Shown here piece by piece: positions 22,107 through 33,096 of a stretch of 64,000 bases of DNA. A program made the position numbers and the translations under genes. Position 1 is the first letter of the stretch; each line of letters begins with the position of its first letter. The notes below the pieces were generated by a model, which was not told the origin of the DNA, did not search any database, and saw nothing but the letters and a program-made list of their open reading frames with translations. Source of the DNA: Diphasiastrum complanatum (lineage: Eukaryota; Streptophyta; Lycopodiopsida; Lycopodiales; Lycopodiaceae). The stretch covers positions 21,333,152 to 21,397,151 of the forward strand of contig CM055100.1 in NCBI GenBank assembly GCA_029204225.1. Direction: 5' to 3'.

Positions 22107-24587
22107 TCATACATTAACTTTTAGTACTCTGGTTTTGCCGTCTTTCTTGAAATCATGAGTGGCAGCAATAATATCTGTCCAAACTGAGTGTTGAATATTA
22201 GAAGCCTTACCAGTATGATTCGATAGGAAATGTTGTGTTTTTGCTCCTCCTATGCTTGGCTTAGTTGGCATGTTCCCATTCTTTCCTAAAATCTTTTCAT
22301 CTTTTTGAATTTTGACATGTCTTTTATAGAGTCCTGCTTTTGATAAAACATCTTCTAATCGAGAGATAGCTTCCTTTGCTAATGATGCTGGCTTAGTATT
22401 CCAAGCACAAACTATATGAAGATAAATAATCTTTTCTATTAATCTAACTTCTGCATGAAGAGTGCAAACATGCACATTTTTTAAGGGGATAGGCAGCACA
22501 GGCTTCCAGTTTGGATCTGCATATAGTAATTCTTGTACTCCTAGTTACATCTTTTGCCATTTTCATGCAGTACAAACAAGGGTGTTTTGATGTAGCACCG
22601 TGAGAGACATTATATATACATTTCAATGTTTTCAAATTACCTGCTAAGTGCCATTCAAAATTGAAGTCTCCAACTTCTGGAACATTGAAAAGTCCTCCAT
22701 CCATATGGTCCTTGATGATCCTAGGATAAGATGTCCTTGAGAATATCCATGATAATATATCATCATCCTCTTTCAGCACCTGTCCAAAGAATTAATCAGA
22801 CTTAATTTACAATGCATTAATATTATTCAATGAATGTAATGTAATAATGAGGCTAGTTACCTGAAACGCTACCAACCACCATATATCATTTTCTGACTGG
22901 ACACTGAATCTGAAATCTTCTTGGTTTTCTGTTTGTGATAGAACACCATTCATGAGAGTTATACTAACCTTCTTCATCTTCTGCCCTTTCACAATTTCTG
23001 ACTCATCTAACTTAAGTATTATGATTATTTTGTCATTCACCTTTTCATAGGTTATATCATAGAATGTGACGATGTATCTCAACAAGTAATTTAGATCAAC
23101 AAATAAATTGTTTGATGAATTATAGAATATCGATTTTCCATCAGTTTCATACACCTCCTCAATATGAAATGGAGTTCCAGTGACCTTATGCATACCTATG
23201 TTTAATGTATTTCTCTCTTTCTTCAAGTGATATGTCCTAGGGATTGGGACTTTTCTAATTTGAACTTCCTTAAAAGCTTCTCTAATTAGTTTAAATATTG
23301 TTGCATATGCTTCCCTGCTAATACCTGCAAAATCACAAGCACCCTGAACTATATTCTTATCTAAATTTTTTTGAATATCCACCATCAAAGACTTTGCTAT
23401 TTTACACTTTAAATTTGAAATCCTATTGTTCATCATGATACACTCAGTGGATTTGCAAGTCAATATGGTGCCCAATAACATTCCTAGTGAAACATTGTCT
23501 TTAAAATTCCGAGGAGCTACTAATGTAGATCTGCAAAAAAAACAGATAGTTAACAGAATATCACCATAGTTGAAATTAAATCCACATGTCATTGAAAAAC
23601 TTACAAAAATCAAAATATGCTTACTTGAATGCATGGATCCTTCTATTTCGATAACCTCCTTTTGAAAGCGTTTGAATATCCTTGCAACTTTGTCGCTTTC
23701 GCTTCTTACTTTCAGTCTTTTTCTTTGCCAAATCCACATCCTTCAATAATTGTAAGTTTTCAATACGAATAGACTATAAAACTGATTGCATTTGCTCTAG
23801 TTCTGATTTGATATTGATTGTTATCTTCTGTAATGATTCATTATATTTTTCAATTTGTTCATTTTCTTCTAACGTCTTTTAGAGATGACAATCTCTATTC
23901 TGACAATAAGTAGATATCAGAATTAACTCACCTTCAAAAAAGTGAACTTTATTTATATAAAGTTGTTTTCCATGATTTTGCAATCTTTCACAATATCCTA
24001 GTAATCCACTATGTTCATTGCATATCCATGTAACTAAATGAGTTATTTAAGAGAATGTGGGATGTGTCAAAGTGCTTGGATCTTGTGGATATAATGTTCC
24101 ATCTATCTATAAATCCAAGTTTTTTTTTTTCTTCTGCCCTGTAACGAGAACGATCCTCGGCAGATATTTGAATTCCTTTGTCTCCTCTTCTCTGCAAAGG
24201 TGCCATATCAATAGGGATATCCACATGTAAATGATATAATGTCATCATCAAAACAATAATAGAGTATTCAGTTGCATCAAAGTACTATGACCAGATGAAG
24301 CAAAACAAAATACTCATCTTTGATTATATTATATACTATGTACAATCAATCCAATCTCCATGCTTGTATGCTTTATTCAAATTTGGAAATGTCGCTCATT
24401 TTTTCATTTCAATAGGTAGTTGACGCTCATATTTCCATTCTCGTGGAAGGAATGCATATGTAAACATTTTGCAATTTTTCTTGATTCGAATCTGAGAATG
24501 GCGGTCATATTCTAGATCCAAAGAAAATATTTCCTTTTCGTAACCAATGGAGGAAATATTTTTTATTTTAATCAAGTTATACTGCAA
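22107..24587 (-). pseudogene. Gene D: transposase-like multi-exon gene
   Basis: Read leftwards. Possible first exons at 24396-24587 and 24015-24251. A coiled-coil exon 23625-23899 (LEENEQIEKYNESLQKI; two in-frame stops; ends with basic TESKKRKRQS). A large exon 22861-23530 (GISREAYATIFKLIREAFKE ... IIIILKLDESEIVKGQ). Then an exon from 22779 with GNLKTLKCIYN and HPCLYCMKMAKD. Splice phases at 23625/23530 and 22861/22779 join exactly. A one-base frameshift near 22547 leads to YADPNWKPVLPIPLKNVH and on to a stop at 22107; similar coding may continue to about 21736. The order LxLD block, then (D/N)LK, then HPCxYC resembles large uncharacterised RNase-H-fold transposase-like proteins seen in invertebrate and other eukaryotic genomes. 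That match is from memory of the pattern and is not certain. Confidence 0.5.
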
Positions 24588-24731
24588 ATTGTTAACAGTT
24601 CTTAATTGTGACTATAGACATTGTGGTTAGATCATTGGGAGTTGGGGAGGCCTTGGGAGTGGTGTGGGCAAGCAAATAAATAATATTGTTTTTTTTATTT
24701 TGATATTTTTCTATATCCTACATGGCATTTC

Positions 24732-25543
24732 TTAAAGGGCCTTTTTGATATTGAGAACTCCTCTAATGGGTGTGAGAGTAGAAAATAGGTTCTTACATGG
24801 CGTCATGTGCTGGGAAACACCTAAATCAAGATACCATTGATAGACATCTCTACTTGGTTGGTCTTGTAGCATCAGCACCTTGTCATCCTCTTGGAAATTT
24901 TTGACAGAGTCAGAACCTCTATCTTGGTGCTGCTGCATCTTCTTTCTCGCTTCATTGTGCTTGAGAATGCGACAATCCTTAATGTCGTGGTTTGATCTTT
25001 GCAATATCTACAAAAGCGTTTGGTTTTAGATGGATGTTGTCGCCTGTGTTGTTGTTGTTGTTGTTGCATTGAATCTGGCTACTCTGCCTTTGTCTTCTTG
25101 TCCTTGAAATTTTTCCTCTTGGACTGCTGCTTCTTAGAGTACAATGCCATTGACTTGGTACTCATTGTGGATAAGCTTTTTCTCCTTACTTCTTCTTGCA
25201 ATAAACTTGATGTTAGCTTTTGGAGAGACACTGCAGGAGTATTGCTCAGAAGCAATCCTAGGTTGTCGTAGGAGGATGGAAGACTAGTGAGAAGAAACAT
25301 TGTGGAGTCTTCTTCTGAAATAGGAGAACCTATGGCAGCAAGTTGATTCAGCAATTGTTTGAATTCATTCAGGTGATCGCTGACTGAGGTGCCTTCGGTC
25401 ATCTTTAGTTTAAGGACCTTTTTCCTCAGGAAGAGATGAGTCGATATATCTGAAGTCTCGTAGATACTTGTAAGGATGTCCCACGCTTCTTTGGAGGTGG
25501 TGCTATTTGATACATGAGCAATCTCAGTGTCCTTCAGATTCAA
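24732..25543 (-). pseudogene. Copia gag-protease fragment 3
   Basis: A 154-codon UBN2-type gag frame (25079-25543: TSKEAWDILTSIYETSDI, LNQLAAIGSPISEEDSTMFL) is followed after a stop by a Gln-rich run. A zinc knuckle is split by a frameshift (FCRYCK in one frame, HDIKDC in the next). Then comes a protease site that reads WYLDLGVSQHMTPCKNLF, in which the usual Ser-Gly-Ala after the catalytic Asp is altered. No integrase follows; the fragment stops near 24732. No LTRs are seen. Confidence 0.8.
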
Positions 25544-25929
25544 GGATACAATTCATTCACAAAGAACATGCATAGAGAGTTGAAATCACCAAGATTGTCA
25601 TTAACCTCAAAATGGATCTCACATGGATGATATACAAAATCTTCATAATCTCTCTCTAAGCCATATTCAGCACATGTGAGACAGCTCATAGTGCTTATCC
25701 ATATCTACTTTGGCTAAGATTCCACTAATTTGCCACATCATCATTGGTGGCTAGTGTTGACCTTCTAGATTCCTACAATTTAGGAGATTTGACATTTGAC
25801 CCAAATAAAATCTAGATACAATGGATCTGAACTTTATGCTTAATATTTCACACGTGTGGACAGGTCTGGACAGGTCCTCACACGTGTGGATCCACATAGA
25901 TATCAAACTAATTAAATTTACAAGGTGAA

Positions 25930-26400
25930 AATTGTAAAATCTAACACTCGGTTGATGTGCTACCCTTGTCAATATACTGAGGGTAATCTCTTGTCTGAAT
26001 TTGTGCACAACCAAGGGCAAACTGCAAGAAGGAATACGTGCTTATTAGGTAAATATACGACATTATCAACCACATCACATATATCTTTTTCAAATCTCAA
26101 ATAATCTTCAATCTATATAGCTACAAGAATAAGAAGAGTAACATGTAGAGTACCTACAGATTGGAGAGGAGCAAGTTGTGTAATTTGAGATATAGTATCT
26201 ATAGCAGGAGGAGGACGGATGGTGGTATCTATAGATTGGGGAAGCGCAAACTATTCAAGATTCTCCAAAATTGTAGTTGTTGTTGTATCCACGACAATAT
26301 CTAGGGCTGTAGTATTTACAATGAACATTGTTGCATTTGGAATAGGTAATATTTCGTGCAAACAAGAACTATTTGGCATATTTCCTAGATTTCATTAAAA
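25930..26400 (-). pseudogene. Gene B', shrunken second copy of the Ulp1 gene
   Basis: KFRQEITLSILTRVAHQPSV (25943-26005) matches VYRFRQEIILSILARARLQPPV at the C-terminus of gene B. Next to it, 26070-26330 matches the nucleotide sequence of B's N-terminal exon (TATCTTTTTCAAATCTCAAATAATC versus the equivalent at 18910-18940). The exons with the catalytic His and Cys are missing, so this is an internal-deletion derivative. Confidence 0.6.
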
Positions 26401-26887
26401 TTCACCATATTTGTGCATGTTTTCAAGAATAGAGGTGCACAAGATAACACCTATAATGAAAATGATATTAAAAGAAGAGGCTAAAAAGTTACAAATTTTT
26501 TACCAAAATTTAAAATTTCATTAATAAACGTCTTTTGTAAAATTCAATGATACTTGCACAAGACGAGTATTTTACTAGGAGCATGTTTTTATAGCTTGTC
26601 TACAATTTACTAATAGTTGTACAACGAACTATTTACATATGAACATGCTTTGAAAAACACCTCCTTTTTAAATCCAACATTGAACTAAAATATTGAGAGA
26701 CTTGAACAGACTTCATTATTCTTGTAAGGCATATTTACAAATTTTAGTTTAACGTCATGAATGGCATTTAGTACAAGCTGATAAAAACATAATGTCAAAC
26801 ACTGAATATTCTAGTTGTAAAACATCTTTGTTTTGTTAGCCCATGATAAATAAATTCAATACTTCTTATAGTTTTTCTACGTTTTTT

Positions 26888-27083
26888 GGTTTGTGACAAG
26901 AAAACTCATTGTCGGGACGAATAATACTAAGAAAAATGGGCCATGAACCTTGAATTCGATCCCCAAGATCGAATTGAGGGTTCACAAAAAAAAAAAAATC
27001 CCAAGGATCACTTGGAGAGTTCAAGGCCCATTTTTCTTATGTATTTGGTGTCCCCATAATGAGTTTTCATGTCATAAACTCAT
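26888..27083. mobile_element. Foldback MITE-like inverted repeat
   Basis: Two arms of about 90 bp pair over most of their length. The left arm reads TTTGTGACAAGAAAACTCATT and then AAGAAAAATGGGCC. The right arm, reverse-complemented, gives TTTATGACATGAAAACTCATT and AAGAAAAATGGGCC. The centre is an A13 run near 26985. No coding capacity, which is typical of a miniature inverted-repeat element. No clear target duplication. Confidence 0.7.
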
Positions 27084-27506
27084 TTTTTGAACACTTTTTG
27101 TATCATTTCGTTCACATGTACAATACAAATTGATAGAGTTTTAGAATTGCGATCATTTTCATATCAAGTGTCGAATGATAATATCGCTTGCCAATAACTA
27201 CAATACTTTACATGGCTTGATTATATTTGTCAACATTACAACAAAAACTTACATATTTTTTGTCCAGAACTTCTATATTTTGTACTGAGAACTTCCAATT
27301 TTTATGTCCGAAAATGCTTGTTGTGTGACAAAAACTTTGTTGTTTCTTATAACATTTTCTAAAATTGATTCTAACTATGAAGTTTAAGTTTTGTTTTTTA
27401 AGACTTTTTCACAAAATTACACGATGACATTTGTTTTGGGACTTTGACCTAAAAAAGAGTAACCTTTTTTGGTATTTTTTTAGCAGTCTTAGTTTTAGGC
27501 CAAAAT

Positions 27507-28207
27507 TGTGAAGAATTGCCAAAATTTGACAAATCTAGCTTGATCAAAAACCATGTATAATAGTGTAAATTGTGTACACAAGTGGGCCCCACACATGTGA
27601 GGCCATGATGCCACATGGGAAACCCATCCTAATGTAGGTTAGGTCAAGTCAAGAGAGTTAGTCATGTCTATTTGGTGGTCATCTCTACTTTATAGGACCT
27701 ACACCTAAGTTTAAGGTGAAAATTTGACCAACTAGCTACCTACCAAGCATAACTCTAGGAAATAGACTAGGGTTTCATTTTAGGTCAAGGAGAGTGAGTT
27801 AACTTCCTTATTACATGCTGGAAATCCACCTAAATTCAAGAAGGAAGTCAAATTTGCTATGTATTCCCTCTCTCCATAGTGAGAAGAAAGAAAATTTTTG
27901 GAGCTCATTGGCAATCTCAAGCTAGTTCACTATGTACATTGAGTTTTTGTGATCCAAATGAAACCAAATCAATTTCTACTTGTTTCTCAAGTTGAAGGCC
28001 GTACTACAGCCTGTAGTACACACGTGTGGGCTCGGATTTCAATGTTTATCAATGCTTTTGATTGTTAATGCTTGTTGTTTGTCAAATTGCCAATCTAGAT
28101 CAACTTCTTTGTGTCTAGTTTTTTGATAGATTGTTAAGCAAGCATCCAATCACTCTTGTGGATCTTTTGTAGATCCATTTATGGTCCTAAAGTACAGTAC
28201 TTTCACA
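27507..28207 (+). repeat. Solo LTR of the copia 1 family
   Basis: This 701-bp sequence aligns end to end with the 5' LTR of copia element 1 and is flanked by the 5-bp repeat AAAAT (27502-27506 and 28208-28212). There is no primer site, internal region or partner LTR. It is the product of recombination between two LTRs of one insertion. Confidence 0.93.
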
Positions 28208-28212
28208 AAAAT

Positions 28213-29384
28213 CATGGCGTTTTTTTATGGATTCTCTAGATTTTTTTTATATTTAATTTTCAACTTATACAAAAAAAAAATATATTTTTATAATACATCA
28301 TGACAAATAAAAATTACAAACTCCGGAAAACCCTCATAATAAAAATTAAAACAATATTGAAAAATAACACATGATTTTGTAGAAGTCAAATTCTAAAAAA
28401 ATATATGAGGGCCCAAAATATATATACAGAACCTTTTTTTATAATACATTTTTCAAAGAATTTTCACTAATGTCTCTCAATTTGGAACTTGATATATTAT
28501 CAATGCTCTTTGTTTTAGATGATGAAATTGAAGGCCCTATCTTCTTCATCAAAATCAACTCACATATTTTCTTTTTTATCGGTTTCAAATTTTGACAAGA
28601 AATTGTGTAAGTTGGTCTTCTTCGTTTGGTGACGAAATGAAAACAATGGTTGTCCAATTAATCCAAGTCATTTTTTCTAAATAGATATTGTTGAATTTCG
28701 TAAATGATTGGTTATTATCAATTTAAAATAATATATAAAAACATCCACATCTGTTAGACATAAATCGTCAACCCTTGATTGATTTTTTTCACAATCGTTT
28801 TTTCATGCTCTCCGGATTTAATTGCAACATTTCTTATTTGTACATTTTCAAAAAATATTAGTTAACATGGTGTGCAACACATAGACCCAAAACTCTAAAA
28901 TATGGAAGAAAACTCTAAAATATTAAACATGAAAAAAATAAACAATAGATCTAAAAGATTAATCCATGTGTGAAACATAAATGAGTGCGAAACCATGGTT
29001 AAAAAAAAAAAAAAACAAACTTGAGAAGGGGTCTTATGGGCTAGAATATAAAAAAAAATTAAGTAAAAGGTTTAAAAAAGGGTTGAAAGGTAAATAATAA
29101 GTTAAAGGGCATACTTTTTCAAACGGAAGAAACCGTTCAAAAGTTTTCTAACCTACGCTCTGCATAGGTTAGAAAACTTTTTAAAAAAAATTGCTATGCT
29201 GAACGTAGCAAAAAAGTTTTGGAGTTTGCGATCTTCTATTGCTGTTCTTGATCTTTCTCTGAAATCCGGCTCTGAAAATGAGAATATGGTAAGGAGATTT
29301 TTTTGAGAATGGACAAGAGGATGTTGTGGACATGAAATACGAATTCTCATATTTCCACATAGTTGGTGCTGTTTTTGCTTGTGA
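28213..29384. other. AT-rich stretch without a gene; one hairpin
   Basis: Very AT-rich with poly-A/T runs. At 29138-29182 there is a hairpin of two arms AAAAGTTTTCTAACCTA/TAGGTTAGAAAACTTTT with a 9-bp loop. Nothing coding is convincing. Confidence 0.5.
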
Positions 29385-29663
29385 TGGATCGTCTTAACTC
29401 GCTACTAATTGTGAGAGGTATTCGACTATCCCAGAATATTGGTTTTGCTCTCCCCGTTGTAAAATATATTCTAAAAGATCAAGATATCGCATTAGGGAAA
29501 GTGAAAGGAGATAGACCCTAGGCTAGGGTTTGATAGGCTTTGGTTGTTTTTTGTTTTCTAGTATTGATCTCTGGCAGCGTGGGGGACATGATAGAGAGAG
29601 GTGGCCTGAAATAAAGATAAATCAACCGACGATGAGTTCCATTTTGATCTGCAAATGCCAGCA

Positions 29664-29936
29664 TCATAGCCCGCAAACATAGCACTCACACACTGGCGAA
29701 CTTCCTGTTTGCAACGGAACATTGTATATTGGAAGTTCTAAATCGTGCTCTAAATCCATCACAAACGCAACTATTTGGAGGCCATCGACAATCATATCGT
29801 GCTCTGAGTAGGCTGACTGCCTGGCAGATTCAAAATCCAATACTATTTTATTAAATTGCGGTAGAAAATATTGCAGTACGGTAGTTCCGGAAGTTTTGCA
29901 TGAACAAGATGGAGGGCAAGATGCAAGGATAGGCAA
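29664..29936 (-). other. 90-codon antisense frame inside the MOT1 pseudogene
   Basis: A protein-like sequence with FNKIVLDFESARQSAYSEHD and VDGLQIVAFVMDLEHDLE on the strand opposite to MOT1. It lies in the variable-loop position of the transporter. I do not recognise it; it could be an inserted fragment of another gene. Confidence 0.3.
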
Positions 29937-30329
29937 AAAATTTAAGTTTCCTTCTTAAGGACACAACATTTTTGGCTTGAAAAACAAAAAAATGCTCATC
30001 ATAGTGCCTAGCAGGCTACCAATATTTTTAATTGGATTTGCCTTTGCATTCATAAAAAAGCCTCATATTTTCAAAGAGTTGAAGTTTCGCCCTTCAAAAA
30101 CTCATTTTGTGAACGTGTTTGTGGACTGGAAGATAGGGTTTCCGAGAACTATCGTGCCACAGCTTCTTCTTTCCGTTTTGAATTTAGTATCTGTTGTGTG
30201 CAAACTTTCAAATGATCTTTTTCCAAACAAGAAGCTAGTTTTGGGATGTGTTCTGTTTCAGAACGGGCAGCTACGGCTCTCATCGTGTTTAGAAAAATGT
30301 TTCTACAACTCTCATCTACGACTATATAT

Positions 30330-30490
30330 GTATCTGTAAAATATGTTTCTGTAAATACGCATCTATGTAGATAAGTTTCTGTAAATACGTTTCTGTATTA
30401 TGGATCTATACATTTCTGTAAATACGTTTCTGTATTATGGATGTATGTAGTTTCTATAAATACATTTCTATATTCTAGATCTATGCAATT
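30330..30490 (+). repeat. Short tandem repeat TTTCTGTAAATACG...
   Basis: Four or five copies of a 30-38-bp unit beginning TTTCTGTAAATACGTTTCTG at 30346, 30376, 30413 and 30451, progressively diverged. It lies in the gap of the MOT1 pseudogene. Confidence 0.7.
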
Positions 30491-32064
30491 TTAGATAAAA
30501 CCCTTTTTGATTGGCCAAAAAACTCAATTTCACATCCACAACCACTTCTTGTCCAGTCTGGGTTGCAGTCAAAGCCAGCTAAAATGTGGCATTAAATTTC
30601 TATGTAACATTTTGTACTTTATATCAAGTATGTACAATCTAAGATGGAGCTCAACCAACTCCATTGGATGCAGATAAAGAGGTATATATGTTACTCGAAG
30701 AGGTATTATATATCAGGTGGTATTTATGTTTAAGTAGACCTTCAATTTCCCAAACTCTTGCTAGTGTCATCCTTGGAACTGGGGACTTAAAGGTTCCCGA
30801 TATTCTATTACTGGGGACTTAAAGGTTCTATGGCATTTCATGACAATCTATTGAATGTGTAATCAAGTAGGTAACTTTCATTGCAAAACTACAGACTGTT
30901 TATTGTTGTTTCATGAGCCCATACTAGGAAGTTATGCAAACGAATGGCAGGTCTTTTCCCCAGGGCACTTGACTGCCAAATACCATTAGCACTGTCATAT
31001 CATAAGGAAGCAAAATCCTTGAGATAATTCTCTAGAGATAAAGATTGAAACAAATTTACTAGTTTTGTATGATTGAAAAAAGTCGTTTACCTGTGCAGTG
31101 TGATATCAAAAGAATATGAAGTGCTTGAGATAAACTTTGTGATATTAGAAGAATACAAAATGTTTGACATGTTCCTATGATGTTAAAATCTCAAAGAGTG
31201 ATATCTTATCATGAGCAATAAATTTACTTGTATTGTTGTGTTACAAGTTTTGTATGATCGGTAGAAGCTTGTTTGTTAATCTACTACCACTTGCTTGTCT
31301 CAGTGTGATTGAAAATTTTTCAAATCTCAAAACTTCAATGCCTACGAATTTTTATTTTGTTGCCATTCTTGGTGTGATTAAATATGCTTGCATAAGCTAA
31401 TTAATACCTTCAAACACTGCGATACACAAACTAATAAGTAAGATGGAAAAGTTCCAAGTAATTTGAGCCTTTAGATAATGATTGTTTATCATTGAACCTA
31501 CTCCAATCCTCAAAAGTCAAGGAAGACAGTGGGAGTCCATGATGACCATTTTCAAAGCAGGAAGTCATGTTACATATAGTACAATGCAATGAGATTCGGG
31601 TTGTTGTATGTATTGATTGATTATTACTGAATTCAGTCCACAGCTCAAATCAAGGGTGATTGTCGGAGTTCATGATAACCATTTTAGAGTGTTGTATACT
31701 TGATTATTCATGATGATTTCATAGTTTCAAAGCAAATTGAGATGAGAAGGTTAGTAGCTCTATTTGTCACTAGTTGTCATGCTATTACTCAACAATGAGC
31801 TACTTATTGCATTAAGAATTTATTATTTGCAGATGTTCTTGGCACAACAAGATGTTTTCTGGCGAGTTGGCAGGCCAATATCAGTTTGGTGCAAGGTCTA
31901 GCATCTTAGTGGTCTTGTTAGGTGCGGGAAAGCTTGTAATTGGCCTCCTCCTGGGCAACTCATTGCTACAAGCTCTGGTCCCATTTCCCATAGTTGCAAC
32001 TTTTACCCAAATTAAAGCTGCAAGAGCTATATTCTCGGTATTATGGACTCATGATAAGATCTAA

Positions 32065-33084
32065 TCATGGTACCTTATCTTGTTAGTTGTAACAAACAAG
32101 CGAATCAAAAAAACAACATACGTTCAAAAATCAACATGCTTTTTAGCATCTGTCAAACTGAGAAACAAACATCTCAAATTGACACAAATTTTCAAAAATC
32201 TTTTCAAGCTAGACATTAAATGATCTTTATTAATTTTCAAATAGTAAACCCTCGCTTTTTTTTTAATTGTCTCGTATGCATTTCTGAAATACAATCAATT
32301 TCAAATTTCAATATTCTAGTCATTACAAATACTCTTAAACAAGTCAAATATGTGTACTTTTAGAATTTTTTGAACAAATAAGTTAATCTAAGAATTTTCA
32401 AACCATGTAAATTATGTAAAAACATAACTACTTTTCTTAGATTTAAGTTCAAAATTTAAAATTTTGACATTATTCTAATTTTTTTTTTAAAATCAATAAG
32501 TTGTTCACATTTGAGTTTGTTTGTCATGTGCTGCATGTAATTAGCCCATGAGCTTACTAATGAATTGCCAAATATGGCCATGGAGCTAAAATAGACTAGA
32601 AATAGTCATTAGGACAGTTAATAAGGTGGCTCGAACAACCTCGCTATATTTGTGAATAGCTAACTTGTAATAATGGTTGTAAGGCCCAAATTAGCCAAAT
32701 AAGGCCCCAAACTTATAGTAAAGACACAAATGACCACTAGAAATAGCTAAGGTTGTGCTAAATTTGGAGGCTATTATTCATTTTGTAATTTTGAGTTTTA
32801 AGAAATCTTGGAGCCTCTCTTGGAGAGCTTTCTTGCTGAAGAAAGTGGTTCATGTGCCTAAAATCACATGAGAGCTATGATTGTGCTCTAAAATCAGACC
32901 TCTATCTTGTGAATGATCAATAATCATGAATAAAGATACCTTACTTTGCCTAATTTGGTGAAGTTTTGTTACTTTTAGCTATCTTCTTGATTTTTGACTA
33001 GTTTCTTGATTTCTTGTATTTCTATTGTAATTTGATGTTCAATGAATGGATTAGATGAATGCTAAGGTTGGCACATGAAAATTT
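32065..33084 (+). other. No gene; possible LTR ending before a primer site
   Basis: AT-rich. The segment from about 32527 (TGTGCTGCATG) to about 33076 (GGTTGGCACA) has TGTGC/GCACA ends and stops 8 bp before a primer site, so it may be an LTR. No second copy is in the window. Confidence 0.35.
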
Positions 33085-33096
33085 TGGTATCAGAGC
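33085..33096 (+). other. Primer-binding site (tRNA-Met type)
   Basis: A perfect TGGTATCAGAGC. It is followed by non-coding, T-rich sequence with no gag, so it belongs to a decayed or non-autonomous element. Confidence 0.6.

Larger units (their letters stand above)
16461..24587. mobile_element. Candidate four-gene DNA element (A> <B C> <D)
   Basis: Four short-intron genes sit head-to-tail-free in two convergent pairs with little space between (about 225 bp between A and B, about 0.5 kb or less between C and D). A palindrome-rich divergent region lies in the centre. A protease plus a transposase-like protein plus an acidic protein is the gene content expected of a large DNA transposon. A shrunken second copy of gene B lies at 25.9-26.4 kb. 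I could not find terminal inverted repeats or a target duplication, so the limits given are only those of the genes. Confidence 0.35.
29385..31997 (+). pseudogene. MOT1: Molybdate transporter 1 (MOT1/SULTR5) pseudogene
   Basis: MOT1 proteins are membrane molybdate-anion transporters of the SulP-related group. Three plus-strand pieces match in order. At 29405-29600: IVRGIRLSQNIGFAL, VVKYILKDQDIAL, GDRP, then by frameshift LGFDRLWLF. At 29980-30237: FLIGFAFAFIKKPHIFKELK, FRPSKTHFVNV and VPQLLLSVLNLVSVVCKLS. At 31855-31997: LAGQYQFGARS and LLGAGKLVIGLLLGNSLLQ, then divergence after FPI. The N-terminal third and the segment before LAGQY are missing or unrecognisable. There are frameshifts and stops, a foreign 350-bp stretch at 29620-29970 and a 1.6-kb gap (intron or insertion) with an AG at TTATTTGCAG (about 31835). 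It is a dead copy. Confidence 0.8.
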
